DNA from: Phycisphaerae bacterium
GTDB taxonomy: Bacteria > Planctomycetota > Phycisphaerae > UBA1845
DNA: 32,438 nt
Direction of reading: 5' to 3'
Assembly (NCBI GenBank): GCA_029260055.1
Contig: JAJDDX010000217.1
Location: 1-32,438, forward strand
The notes beneath the pieces are model-generated. The model searched no databases. It had not been told where the DNA came from and saw only the letters and a list, made by a program, of their open reading frames with translations. This document shows, piece after piece, positions 16,898 through 26,686 of the stretch (positions are counted from its first letter, which is position 1; the number at the start of each line of letters is the position of its first letter). The position numbers were made by a program, and so were the translations under genes.

Positions 16898-17782
16898 ATG
16901 AGTCGGGAACGAGCCGATGCGCGCGCTGCCAGAGATGCCGCGATGCTCCAACAGGAGTTCGCGGCGTTGGCCCAGCGTACCCCGGATGTCGTTGGCTTCG
17001 CCGTGCAAAACCCGGCAGATCCGAAAACGCCGCTTCAGCAAGAACCGCCGGATTCTGTCGCGCTACGCGCGATCGGGGATTCCTTCGTCAATAAGTTGAT
17101 ACCCGTTCCCGCCAACGACAGGAACCGCGGACGATACAAGAAAGGCGAGTTGTTCAGAGGCAGTCAGCGTGAATTGTACGAGGCGCCGAAGCCGATCAGG
17201 TTTGTGCCTTCATCGTCGTACTGGATCTACTGCTACGGTGAGACCGACTGCTATTTACGCTTTGCGAGTACCGCGGAGGAGGCAAGTCGGTTGACAGGCC
17301 GGAGGCCGCTGATGGCATGGACTTGGCATCAGTTCCTGTTCGACTGGGCATTGGAGGACGGTTTGGTTAGATGGACGACCCTTGGTCCATATACCTTCAC
17401 CAGAGCTCTGAACCTCCCACGGGCATCGGTTCAGGCAATCGCCGATCTAATCAACGAGCTGGGCGGTACCGATCAGTGCGGCTCGGCGGTCGACGCCAAG
17501 CTGCCAGCCGCACGCGGCTGGGAACGTCTCGTACTGCATCCGTCGTCCACCGGCTGCGACCACAGCGCGGACCTCGACGGCGAACCGATCAGAATCCGTG
17601 GGGACGCGGCCTTCACGATGCTCGATATACTCCAGAAGAAGAAGGGTGAGCGCGTGAAGGCTGACGATTTGCGGATCGAAATCAACAAACGACCTGACCA
17701 GGTGCTGAGATTGCTCGACAAGCGGCTACAACGAATCATTGACCAGCCCCACAAGGGGAGCGTGGGCTACGCCATGCTGTAG
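16898..17782 (+). CDS. Hypothetical protein with winged-helix-like C-terminus, first gene of the element
   Basis: 294 residues. No named family is recognised. The N-terminal third is charged and helical; the middle is aromatic-rich (FVPSSSYWIYCYGETDCYLRF); the last 80 residues (TMLDILQKKKGERVKADDLRIEINKRPDQVLRLLDKRLQRIIDQ) read like a winged helix, and GSVGYAML closes it like a wing strand. A DNA-binding regulatory role is plausible but inferred. The start at 16898 has GGGAG about 11 nt upstream. It is the first gene after the tRNA and is read in the same direction as the recombinase cassette. Confidence 0.7.
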   Translation: MSRERADARAARDAAMLQQEFAALAQRTPDVVGFAVQNPADPKTPLQQEPPDSVALRAIGDSFVNKLIPVPANDRNRGRYKKGELFRGSQRELYEAPKPIRFVPSSSYWIYCYGETDCYLRFASTAEEASRLTGRRPLMAWTWHQFLFDWALEDGLVRWTTLGPYTFTRALNLPRASVQAIADLINELGGTDQCGSAVDAKLPAARGWERLVLHPSSTGCDHSADLDGEPIRIRGDAAFTMLDILQKKKGERVKADDLRIEINKRPDQVLRLLDKRLQRIIDQPHKGSVGYAML

Positions 17783-17797
17783 TCCGATATAGCTGGC

Positions 17798-17830
17798 ACA
17801 TTCCTCGGACATTCCTCGGACATTCCTCGG
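17798..17830 (+). repeat. Three tandem 11-bp repeats
   Basis: ACATTCCTCGG occurs three times without gaps at 17798, 17809 and 17820. One helical turn per unit suggests a protein-binding array. It sits after the first element gene and before the recombinase cassette; a further ATTCCTCGG occurs alone near 18210. Confidence 0.75.
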
Positions 17831-18039
17831 ACGTGGTTTCTCCCGGCGCACTGGCTACGCTCGCCGGTGCTATGAAGAGCGTGCCAACACAGGATTCCGT
17901 ACCGGCGGCGACCCGACACAAGATTGACGACCTGCCAGCGCGTAAAGGCAAGCTGCCTGGCACTACCGCCGGCCGACGCACTGGGCTTGCCGGAGTCAAT
18001 ACGCCGCAGCGCGTGCCTCGAGTCGTTGGTGTCAGCGAA

Positions 18040-18291
18040 ATGGCATCTGCGGCAGGCACCGACCAATCGGACGCGTCGCACGTCCGGCTCTCCGTCTCGC
18101 CAACACCCCACGAGCGTCTGCAAGAACTGACAGCGATCCTCGCCAGCGGGATTCATCGTATGGGCGGAGTTTCTCCGGTCCCGCCGGAACACCGCGAGAT
18201 CGCGGGAGATTCCTCGGAAAACCGCCTTGAAGCTGTCGCAGAGTCCTGCCCTGATGGGACCAGACGTAACGAGGCACCGAGGGCAGGATGA
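18040..18291 (+). CDS. Small hypothetical protein preceding DUF2924 (start uncertain)
   Basis: The frame is open from GTG 17833, but only the C-terminal part looks coding: PHERLQELTAILASGIHRM near residue 30 is a helix of the kind often found in a short ORF just before DUF2924 and recombinase genes in planctomycetes. Its stop codon overlaps the next start (18288), a sign of translational coupling. No domain is recognised. ATG 18040 has no good ribosome binding site, and ATG 17872 is an alternative. Function unknown. Confidence 0.5.
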   Translation: MASAAGTDQSDASHVRLSVSPTPHERLQELTAILASGIHRMGGVSPVPPEHREIAGDSSENRLEAVAESCPDGTRRNEAPRAG

Positions 18292-18793
18292 TGGCAACCG
18301 ATACCAATCAAGTCGTGAGCGAGCTGAGGGCTTTGACCGTCACGCGCCTCCGAGAGCGCTACGCCGAGGTCTTCGGCGAGAAGGCGCGGTCGTTCAACAA
18401 ACAGCACTTGGTCAAGCGGATTGCCTGGCGGGTTCAGGTACTGGCCGAGGGCGACCTGTCGGAGCGGGCACGCCAGCGGGCTCGTGAGCTGGCCAACGAC
18501 GCCGACCTGCGCGTCCGACCGCCGGCGGCGTCGGTCGCGGCAAATACCAACGGTCGAACCGTCGTATCGGCATTCCGCGGCAAGGCGGACGACCGGCTGC
18601 CGTTGCCGGGCGCGCTGCTCACCCGCCGCTACAAGGGGCGGACCGTCCAGGTGCGAGTCCTGCCGAAGGGGTTCGAGTGGGACGGAGAGGTCTACCGGTC
18701 GCTTTCCGCCGTGGCCCGAAAAATCACCGGCGCGCATTGGAACGGCTACCACTTCTTCGGCCTGTCCAGGCCTGCCAAGGAGGACGCCGCCGG

Positions 18794-18797
<4 letters not shown>
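18288..18797 (+). CDS. DUF2924 domain protein
   Basis: 169 residues. It matches DUF2924: an N-terminal helical region with LRALTVTRLRERYAEVFGEKARSFNKQHLVKRIAWRVQ, then after residue 100 LPLPGALLTRRYKGRTVQVRVLPKGFEWDGEVYRSLSAVARKITG, ending in HWNGYHFFGL. The second part resembles the small RHH/SAND-like domain common in phage proteins. DUF2924 genes are very often directly upstream of a serine recombinase, as here, so it is probably an accessory or directionality factor; that role is inferred. It overlaps its upstream and downstream neighbours by 4 nt each (ATGA), so the cassette is translationally coupled. Confidence 0.9.
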
Positions 18798-20373
<1,576 letters not shown>

Positions 20374-20389
<16 letters not shown>

Positions 20390-20793
20390 CGGTTGAGTTC
20401 GATGTCCATCTCGGGCACGGCCCTGCGGGGCGACGCGAGCTTCGTCCCGGCAACGCGCCGACCGAACCCGATCCGCCTGTGGGCTCCGTCCCTCGGGTGG
20501 CGCGGTTGATGGCCCTGGCCATCCGCTGTGAGGAACTCATCCGTCGCGGTGAAGTGGCCGACTACGCCGACCTGGCGCGCCTGGGCCATGTCACACGAGC
20601 GCGGATCACGCAGATCATGAATCTGCTGAATCTCGCACCGGACATCCAAGAGGAGATTCTGTTCCTGCCTTCAACGACCAAGGGGTGTGATCGCATCGCC
20701 GAACGGCACCTACGCCGGTTGAGTGGTGTGATCGACTGGACCGAACAGAGGCGGCGGTGGCGCAGCCTGCGCGACGACCGCATGGCTGGCTGA
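20374..20793 (+). CDS. Small HTH protein after the recombinase
   Basis: 139 residues. The segment YADLARLGHVTRARITQIMNLLNLAPDIQEEILFLP near 65-100 is a helix-turn-helix of the ParB/KorB type, but the ParB N-terminal domain is missing. GGGAGG lies 8 nt before the ATG, which is inside the recombinase gene, so the two are coupled. It is a plausible repressor or recombination regulator of the element. Which operator it reads is not known; the TTCCA-N5-TGGAA dyads and the 11-bp repeats are candidates. Confidence 0.8.
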
Positions 20794-20810
20794 GTATCAG
20801 AGGAATTACC

Positions 20811-23800
20811 GTGGACACATCGTCGTCAACAGCAAACGAAGCGCAGATCGTCCGGCACGTCCCGGCGTCGCACGATGTCGTGCCGGAATGCCTCCGGGAG
20901 CGCCGGCAATGGGTCTGCTGGAAGTACATCGATCGCGATGGCAAGCAGACCAAGCCTCCGATCAACGCGAAGACGGGCAGGAAGGCCTCGTCCACTGATC
21001 CTGCGACCTGGGCGACATTCGATCAGGCGATTGCCGCGTGCGATCGGTACCCGGATCTTGCCGGCGTCGGGTTCGTGTTCGCGCCTGACGATCCGTTCGC
21101 CGGTATCGACCTCGACAACTGCCTCGATCCCACCACGGGCGAGATCAAGCCGTGGGCACGAAGATTCCTCGATCAACTCGACAGCTACAGCGAGATCAGC
21201 CCGTCCGGCGGAGGTGTCAAGGTCTTCGTCCGTGCCACCCAGCCGGACCACGGCCGCAAGTGCAACTACGAGGACGGCGCCGTGGAGATGTACGACTCCG
21301 GGCGTTACTTCACGGTGACGGGGCAGCGCCTGCCGGACTTCTCGGCCGACGTTGAGCAACGCCAGGATAGGGTCGAAGCGATGCATAAACTCGTCTTCGG
21401 CGGGGGCCAGCGTCAGGGCCGCAGACGAACCTCCATGCCTGTGGTGGAAAAACCCGTCTCGCTCACCGACGAGCAGGTCCTCGAGAAGGCACGCGCGGCC
21501 CGCAACGGCGCCCGATTCTCAGCGTTGTTCGACCAGGGTGACACCTCGGCACACGGCGGGGACGCCAGTGCCGCGGACCTCGCCCTGTGCAGCATCCTTG
21601 CATTCTGGACGCGCAATAAGGAGCAACTCGATCGCCTGTTCCGCCGCTCCGCGCTTATGCGTGAGAAGTGGGACGAGAAGCACTACGGAGATGGCCGCAC
21701 CTATGGACAGGGCACGATCGACAAGGCCATCGAGTCGGCTACGGAAACGTACAGGCAGTCGAAGCGCGGCAACCGTGCGCTCCCCGGAGTCATCGACTAT
21801 CGAGCCACGGCGGACGGTCTCGTGTGGGACAAGCCGACGCAGCATGGTTCAGTCCCCACGCCCCTGACGAACTTCACGGCGCGGATCATAGCCGACGTCT
21901 CCCGCGATGACGGCGTCGAGACCTCGCACGTCTTCACGCTCGAGGCGGAGCTCCACGGTCGGCGCTGTCGGTTCGATGTGCCGTCCGGCAAATTCGCCGC
22001 GCTGAGTTGGGTGACAGAGTCACTGGGGGCTCGAGCCATCGTGTACCCGGGGTTCAGCGCCAAGGACCACACACGGGTGGCGATCCAGATGCTCAGCGAC
22101 GACATCGTAACCCAAGCCGTGTACACCCATCTGGGGTGGCGTAAGGTCGCCGATCGCTACGTCTACCTCCACGCGGGCGGCGCGATCGCGCCCGAAACGC
22201 CCATTGCGCCCGGAATAGAGGTAGACCCGGGCCCGGAGTTGGCGCGCTTCCGGTTTCCGTCCCCTCCACGTGACAAGCGGGCCATTGCGGCCGTGTCCAC
22301 CAGCTTGCGGATGCTCGAACTGGCTGCCGACGACGTGATTCTGCCGGTGTTTGCCGCGATCTGGCGTTCCGTGCTGGGGCCGTGCGACTTCACGATGCAC
22401 CTCAGCGGCGGGTCGGGTACCTTCAAGACGGAATTAGCGGCCCTTGCACAACAGCACTTCGGCGCAGAACTCGACGCCCGGAACCTCCCCGGCTCGTGGT
22501 CATCAACGGGTAACTCGCTGGAGGCGCTGGCCTTCATCGCCAAAGATGCGTTGCTCGTGGTGGACGACTTCGCGCCCACGGGGACTCAGCACGACGTCGC
22601 GCGGCTTCATCGCGAGGCCGCGCGCCTGATTCGTGCCCAGGGAAACCGCTCAGGGCGGGGTCGTATGCGGTCGGACGCGACGCTGCGGCCGAGCAAATGC
22701 CCACGCGGTCTCATACTGAGTACGGGTGAGGATGTTCCGGCCAGCCACTCGGTGCGTGCCAGGATCGGTGTGGTCGAGGTCGAAGGCGGCACGATCAGCC
22801 AACCTCAGTTGACCCGCTGCCAGAAGGATGCTCGGCAGGGACTCTACGCCGAAGCCATGGCCGCCTTCGTGTACTGGCTGTCGTCGCGTTACGGCGAACT
22901 GAACTTGTCGCAGGAGGTCGCTGAGCTACGCGAGCGAGCGTACCGCGAGGCCAGCGCGCACCGCCGGACGCCCGCCATGGTCGCGAGCCTGTTCGTCGGA
23001 ATCCGGTACTTCACCCGATTCGCCCATGAGATCGGGGTCTTCGACGACAGCGAAGCGGCGGCCTTCGAGAATCGAGGCTGGGACTCGTTGGGCGCCTTCG
23101 CCGCTGCACAGGCCTCGCATCTTCAGAGCGTGGACCCAATCGACCGTTTCTGCACGCTTCTGGCCTCGGCCCTGGCCAGTGGACGAGCCCACGTGGCCGA
23201 TCCGCGCGGCGAGGCGCCGGAGCAAGGCGGACCGGACGACGAGACCTCGCCCACGTCGTGGGGGTGGCGCAGGGTCACTGTGGGGTCAGGTGAACACGCA
23301 CGCGACGAATGGATGCCGCAGGGAGACCGGGTCGGATGGTACGACGCCGCCCGTGACGACCTGTACCTCGACATCGAGTCAGCCGTTCGTTTGGCGCAGG
23401 CCGCCGCACCCGGCGGAACGGACGGCATATCGTTGGCGCCGCGGACGCTGGCGAAACGCCTCAATGAGAGACGGCTCCTCCGATCGACCGACGAGAGCCG
23501 TGGCAAGAACACCGTGCAGCGCGTCCTGCAGGGACAGCGTCGCAATGTCGTCCATCTCGAAACCTCAGCCATCACCTGCGGATTACGGGCGCAACGGGCG
23601 CATCGGGCGCACGACCCTGCTTCCGGCCGTGAAAACGCCAATCGTGCGCCCGAAACGTGCGCCCCAAACTCGGCGGACACGGAGTTACGGGCGCACGTAC
23701 GGGCGCATTCTCAGGGTCATGAGGGCAGCAATCCGCCCATTGCGCCCGAAGCGCCCGTAATGGGAGGTACCCCCCCTGCTCAGGTGGCGGCGCCGACCGA

Positions 23801-23909
23801 CGCGGCGCAAGACGAAGTCGCTGAGGACATGGAGGCAGCAAAAGCGGTCCTCGCGGAGACGCTCCCCGGGCTGAAGGTCAACGCCAGGCGTGGAGGGCCG
23901 TGGGATTGA
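20811..23909 (+). CDS. PrimPol-like primase/helicase (NrS-1-like N-terminus, DUF927-like ATPase)
   Basis: 1032 residues. The N-terminal part (about 25-200) resembles the NrS-1/PrimPol group: GIDLDNC near 98 gives the paired aspartates, EISPSGGGVKVFVR near 128-141 and MYDSGRYFTVTG near 160 complete the site. A helix-bundle segment (LFRRSALMREKWDEKHYG, near 280-300) follows. The middle is a DUF927-like ATPase with Walker A GGSGTFKT near 531 and Walker B LLVVDDF near 582. A winged-helix-like segment (ISLAPRTLAKRLNERRLL) precedes a low-complexity tail. It probably primes and unwinds element DNA. GTG 20811 is chosen because AGAGGA lies 7 nt upstream; an earlier in-frame start at 20757 overlaps the HTH gene. 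Confidence 0.88.
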   Translation: MDTSSSTANEAQIVRHVPASHDVVPECLRERRQWVCWKYIDRDGKQTKPPINAKTGRKASSTDPATWATFDQAIAACDRYPDLAGVGFVFAPDDPFAGIDLDNCLDPTTGEIKPWARRFLDQLDSYSEISPSGGGVKVFVRATQPDHGRKCNYEDGAVEMYDSGRYFTVTGQRLPDFSADVEQRQDRVEAMHKLVFGGGQRQGRRRTSMPVVEKPVSLTDEQVLEKARAARNGARFSALFDQGDTSAHGGDASAADLALCSILAFWTRNKEQLDRLFRRSALMREKWDEKHYGDGRTYGQGTIDKAIESATETYRQSKRGNRALPGVIDYRATADGLVWDKPTQHGSVPTPLTNFTARIIADVSRDDGVETSHVFTLEAELHGRRCRFDVPSGKFAALSWVTESLGARAIVYPGFSAKDHTRVAIQMLSDDIVTQAVYTHLGWRKVADRYVYLHAGGAIAPETPIAPGIEVDPGPELARFRFPSPPRDKRAIAAVSTSLRMLELAADDVILPVFAAIWRSVLGPCDFTMHLSGGSGTFKTELAALAQQHFGAELDARNLPGSWSSTGNSLEALAFIAKDALLVVDDFAPTGTQHDVARLHREAARLIRAQGNRSGRGRMRSDATLRPSKCPRGLILSTGEDVPASHSVRARIGVVEVEGGTISQPQLTRCQKDARQGLYAEAMAAFVYWLSSRYGELNLSQEVAELRERAYREASAHRRTPAMVASLFVGIRYFTRFAHEIGVFDDSEAAAFENRGWDSLGAFAAAQASHLQSVDPIDRFCTLLASALASGRAHVADPRGEAPEQGGPDDETSPTSWGWRRVTVGSGEHARDEWMPQGDRVGWYDAARDDLYLDIESAVRLAQAAAPGGTDGISLAPRTLAKRLNERRLLRSTDESRGKNTVQRVLQGQRRNVVHLETSAITCGLRAQRAHRAHDPASGRENANRAPETCAPNSADTELRAHVRAHSQGHEGSNPPIAPEAPVMGGTPPAQVAAPTDAAQDEVAEDMEAAKAVLAETLPGLKVNARRGGPWD
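23585..23758. repeat. Iteron-like array of nine 9-bp repeats inside the primase gene
   Basis: Units of ACGGGCGCA or TCGGGCGCA lie head to tail at 23585, 23594 and 23603, and singly at 23687 and 23699. Reverse-complement units lie at 23645, 23658 (one mismatch), 23741 and 23750 (one mismatch). That is nine copies in 174 bp, in both orientations, in the low-complexity 3' end of the replication gene. Replication origins placed inside the initiator gene are known from phages, so a role as origin is plausible. Confidence 0.75.
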
Positions 23910-24091
23910 TCACGAACGAGGTAGCAGCGATTCCGGCGTGCGTCTGCCCCGTGTCGAACGATCGGCGGATGGGTGGTCCCGACCTGCGCCGGCACCGCGT
24001 TCGTCGTCACAGCGGGCGTTTCTGTGCGTCGTGGGGCCTACGGGCGCGGCGTGGTGGTCTCGTTGGACGCAGCGCGAGGTTAATGCGGAGG

Positions 24092-24114
24092 TTGTTTCCA
24101 GCGGATGGAAACAA
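24092..24114. promoter_or_regulatory. Dyad operator candidate 1 (TTCCA-N5-TGGAA)
   Basis: The longest of three related dyads: 9-bp arms TTGTTTCCA/TGGAAACAA, spacer GCGGA. Confidence 0.65.
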
Positions 24115-24185
24115 GAGCGCCTGGGCAGGTGTGTGGCGCAGAGTTACGCCGGATGGCTCTCACGCAGTGAACAAAGGCAGCCCGC

Positions 24186-24200
24186 TTCCAGCATGTGGAA
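24186..24200. promoter_or_regulatory. Dyad operator candidate 2 (TTCCA-N5-TGGAA)
   Basis: Arms TTCCA/TGGAA with spacer GCATG, adjoining the GGAGGT ribosome binding site of the ParB-methyltransferase gene. Confidence 0.6.
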
Positions 24201-24213
24201 TGGAGGTCACACA

Positions 24214-25524
24214 ATGAAGATCGAACTGCGGCCGTTGGCTGAGATCGGACCGTACGAGAAGAACCCGCGCGTGAATGTCGCGGCGGTCGAGGCAGTGGCG
24301 CGGTCCATCAAGGAGTTCGGCTTCCGCCAGCCGATCGTGGTGGACAGCGACGGCGTCATCGTCGTCGGGCACACGCGCTGGAAGGCGGCGGTCAAGCTCG
24401 GGCTTGAGCAGGTGCCGGTGCATGTGGCGCGCGAGCTGACGCCTGAGCAGGCCAAGGCCTATCGCATTGCGGATAATGCTACGAGCGACATCTCAAGCTG
24501 GGACTTGGAATTGCTGCCCGGCGAACTCGCGGAACTCCAGGCGCTGGATGTCGACCTCTCACTGCTCGGATTCGACGACGACGAACTGGCCAGGTTGCTC
24601 GATCCGGGTGTGAAGGAGGGCCTGACCGATCCGGACGCCATTCCAGATCCGCCCGACGAGGCGACCACGAAGCTAGGCGACCTGATAATCCTTGGCGATC
24701 ACCGGCTGCTCTGCGGTGACTCGGGAAGCACCGAGGACGTCGACCGGCTGCTGGATGGCGCGCCGGTCCATTTGATCAACATGGACCCGCCTTACAACGT
24801 GAGGGTCGAGCCAAGATCGAACAACGCCATCGCGGCGGGGAATTCATCCTTCCCCGCCAGCAAACGCACGCACCACCAGTCCTTCGATGTTGCCCGCCAG
24901 GGTGAGAAGAGAGCGACACATCGCAAACTGCGGGCCAAGGACCGCCCGCTAGCCAACGACTTCGTCAGCGCCGAGGCGTTCGACGGGATGCTCCTGGCAT
25001 GGTTCGCCAACGCCGCCCGCGTGCTCCAACCCGGTCGTTCGTTCTACATCTGGGGCGGTTACGCGAACCTCGGCAACTACCCCGCTCCGCTCAAGGCGGC
25101 CGGCCTCTACTTCAGCCAGGGCGTGGTCTGGGACAAGCAGCATCCGGTGCTGACGCGAAAGGACTTCATGGGCGCGTTCGAGATCTGCTTCTACGGCTGG
25201 AAGGAGGGCGCCGGCCACAGCTTCTTCGGGCCGAACAACGCGACAGACCTTTGGCACGTCAAGAAGGTCAACCCGGCGTCCATGATCCACCTCACCGAGA
25301 AGCCGGTCGAACTTGCGGTGCGGGCGATCCAGTACTCGTCGCTGCTTGGTGAGAACGTGCTCGATCTGTTTGGGGGAAGTGGATCGACGCTCATCGCGGC
25401 GGAGCAGACCGGGCGGCGGGCGTACCTGATGGAACTCGACACGCTCTATTGCGATGTGATCGTGCAGCGCTGGGAGCAGTTCACTGGGCGCAAGGCGGAC
25501 AAGATGGGTGCCTCAGATGGATGA
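24214..25524 (+). CDS. ParB-N domain fused to DNA methyltransferase (N6-A/N4-C type)
   Basis: 436 residues. Residues 1 to about 90 are a ParB-like N-terminal (nuclease-fold) domain: KNPRVNVAAVEAVARSIKEFGFRQPIVVD, then VVGHTRWKAA. Residues about 150-430 are an N6-adenine/N4-cytosine methyltransferase of beta-class order: catalytic NMDPPYN at about 190, AdoMet motif FGGSGS at about 386. It would methylate DNA; specificity is not readable. Such fusions are typical of phages and mobile elements. A strong ribosome binding site (GGAGGT, 7 nt spacing) sets the start at 24214, although the frame is open from 23890. No partner restriction enzyme is adjacent, so it is an orphan modification enzyme here. 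Confidence 0.93.
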   Translation: MKIELRPLAEIGPYEKNPRVNVAAVEAVARSIKEFGFRQPIVVDSDGVIVVGHTRWKAAVKLGLEQVPVHVARELTPEQAKAYRIADNATSDISSWDLELLPGELAELQALDVDLSLLGFDDDELARLLDPGVKEGLTDPDAIPDPPDEATTKLGDLIILGDHRLLCGDSGSTEDVDRLLDGAPVHLINMDPPYNVRVEPRSNNAIAAGNSSFPASKRTHHQSFDVARQGEKRATHRKLRAKDRPLANDFVSAEAFDGMLLAWFANAARVLQPGRSFYIWGGYANLGNYPAPLKAAGLYFSQGVVWDKQHPVLTRKDFMGAFEICFYGWKEGAGHSFFGPNNATDLWHVKKVNPASMIHLTEKPVELAVRAIQYSSLLGENVLDLFGGSGSTLIAAEQTGRRAYLMELDTLYCDVIVQRWEQFTGRKADKMGASDG

Positions 25525-25543
25525 GAGACAATCGTCGCCACCG

Positions 25544-25840
25544 TCATCGCGCGACCAGTACCGTCACCAGTACAAAGAGCACGATCCCCACGGCGACGAA
25601 TGCGAGCATGATCCGCCTTCGCCTCCGAATGAAAGCCTCGGCTGCGGGTACGCTGAGGTACCACCGGTTGCCGGCCGTCTCCACGAAGACACCTCTCGAC
25701 GTCATGCGGCGGAAAATCCGCGAGTCACGCAGTTGGAGCTCATCGAGCGCTCGTGCTGTGTCCGGCGAGTTGGCAGCGGCTTGACGGAACACGCGGATGT
25801 ACCGGTTCTGCCGCATCACGATGACTGCTCCGCCACTCAT
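25544..25840 (-). CDS. Small membrane protein, unknown function
   Basis: 98 residues. The first 65 are basic and soluble (MRQNRYIRVFRQAAAN, DELQLRDSRIFRRMTSRGVFVETAGNRWYL). The end is a positively charged RRRRR followed by one transmembrane helix (IMLAFVAVGIVLFVLVTVLVA), so the N-terminus probably faces the cytoplasm. The soluble part is wHTH-like in pattern, but that is a weak reading. It is convergent with the methyltransferase gene, 19 nt away. The start at 25840 lacks a clear ribosome binding site; ATG 25816 is an alternative. Confidence 0.7.
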   Translation of the reverse strand: MSGGAVIVMRQNRYIRVFRQAAANSPDTARALDELQLRDSRIFRRMTSRGVFVETAGNRWYLSVPAAEAFIRRRRRIMLAFVAVGIVLFVLVTVLVAR

Positions 25841-25966
25841 GAGGACGATGCTAGGGCGATGTACATCGACGTCAACGTGCCGCCATCGCGCCCTCGGAAA
25901 GACGGTTCCCAACGGGAGCAACGCCCCGGTTGGTGCCGAGGCGTCGGAGGTGGGGCAATGACGGGC

Positions 25967-26272
25967 CTACGCGCTGATCTCGAACAGACCGCGATCGACC
26001 TTCTTGAACCGGGCCGCGTCGCCCTTGGCCGCGATCTCGCGATGGATCGCCGCGTACAGCGTGGCGTGCGGCGTCTTGCCGCCGGGGCTGGACCAGAGGC
26101 CCTGCTCGGTCATCGCGGCGATCAGGTCGCGGGCACCCATCGGCTTGTCGGCGTTGGCGAGCACCTGGAGGGCTGCGTCGAGGGCGCTGACGCGCTTCGT
26201 CACCTTCTTGCCTGCGGTCTTCTTCGCCTTGCCCTTCTTGGTCTTGGCCTTCTTTGCTTCGTTCTTCTTCAT
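25967..26272 (-). CDS. HARE-HTH domain protein
   Basis: 101 residues. A Lys/Ala-rich N-terminal tail (about 28 residues) precedes a HARE-HTH winged helix: SALDAALQVLANADKPMGARDLIAAMTEQGLWSSPGGKTPHATLYAAIHREIAAKGDAARFKKVDRGLFEIS. This domain occurs in RNA polymerase delta, ASXL proteins and restriction enzymes, and has been proposed to recognise modified DNA. Here it is separated from the methyltransferase only by the small membrane gene, which makes a link to methylated element DNA attractive but unproven. The ATG at 26272 has AGGAG 8 nt upstream. It is divergent from the zinc-ribbon gene across 152 bp. Confidence 0.9.
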   Translation of the reverse strand: MKKNEAKKAKTKKGKAKKTAGKKVTKRVSALDAALQVLANADKPMGARDLIAAMTEQGLWSSPGGKTPHATLYAAIHREIAAKGDAARFKKVDRGLFEISA

Positions 26273-26365
26273 CGCGTGTCTCCTGGACATGAGCAATCTC
26301 GCATCGACGCAACGTCGCGTGCGTGCCCCTCCATGAAGCCGAGGGGGCCAACGATCATCAAGGCA

Positions 26366-26391
26366 ATTCCGGCAGATTCCGCTGGGATTCC
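26366..26391. promoter_or_regulatory. Three phased ATTCCG repeats in a divergent promoter region
   Basis: ATTCCG occurs at 26366, 26376 and 26387, 10 and 11 bp apart, in the 152-bp gap between the HARE-HTH and zinc-ribbon genes. The spacing of one helical turn suits cooperative binding. They share the ATTCC core with the 11-bp repeats at 17798. Confidence 0.5.
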
Positions 26392-26424
26392 GCGGTTCGC
26401 AGCCGTGTCGGGAGGTCGGCATCG

Positions 26425-26616
26425 ATGACCAATCAAGACAAACCGAAACATGGCCGGCGTCGCCTGACCACAGTCACCGTCGAACGCCCGCGATGCCCAG
26501 CATGTCGCGGGGTGAAGCTGCGGAAGTACCGCACGCTTGCGGACCAAGGCGATGGAAGCGCTCTATGGTGGGTGCGGTGCGAATGCGGTCGGCGCTTCCG
26601 CGTGCTGCTCGAGTAG
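26425..26616 (+). CDS. Small zinc-ribbon protein
   Basis: 63 residues with CPAC near 24-27 and CECG near 53-56, a typical zinc ribbon, and a basic N-terminus. Similar tiny zinc-ribbon proteins are common in phages, where they bind nucleic acid or a host protein. GGAGG lies 10 nt before the ATG. It precedes the terminase pair on the same strand, with 70 bp between. Confidence 0.7.
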   Translation: MTNQDKPKHGRRRLTTVTVERPRCPACRGVKLRKYRTLADQGDGSALWWVRCECGRRFRVLLE

Positions 26617-26621
26617 CGCCG

Positions 26622-26638
26622 CTTCCATAGGCTGGAAG
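26622..26638. promoter_or_regulatory. Dyad operator candidate 3 (CTTCCA-N5-TGGAAG)
   Basis: Perfect 6-bp arms CTTCCA/TGGAAG with spacer TAGGC, located 5 nt after the zinc-ribbon stop and 48 nt before the small terminase start. Confidence 0.65.
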
Positions 26639-26686
26639 GACATCGGAGCCGGGTGGCTACGATACGGTGGAACCGCGAGGTGAAAC

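Larger units (their letters stand above)
23910..24213 (+). promoter_or_regulatory. Regulatory region upstream of the ParB-methyltransferase gene
   Basis: 304 bp with no convincing gene, although frames are open through it. It holds two dyads of the same type. At 24092-24114, TTGTTTCCA and TGGAAACAA form a perfect 9-bp inverted repeat around GCGGA. At 24186-24200, TTCCA and TGGAA surround GCATG. Their centres are 90 bp apart, and the second ends 13 nt before the start codon, overlapping the ribosome binding site. Confidence 0.6.

Noticed and set aside
23900-24217. A 105-codon frame before the methyltransferase
   Set aside because: Arg-rich, no motif, and it spans the dyads; it ends on the methyltransferase start without its own ribosome binding site.
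25508-26428. Open frame of 306 codons on the plus strand
   Set aside because: It is antisense to the small membrane protein and the HARE-HTH gene, each with recognisable features, and one with a strong ribosome binding site.
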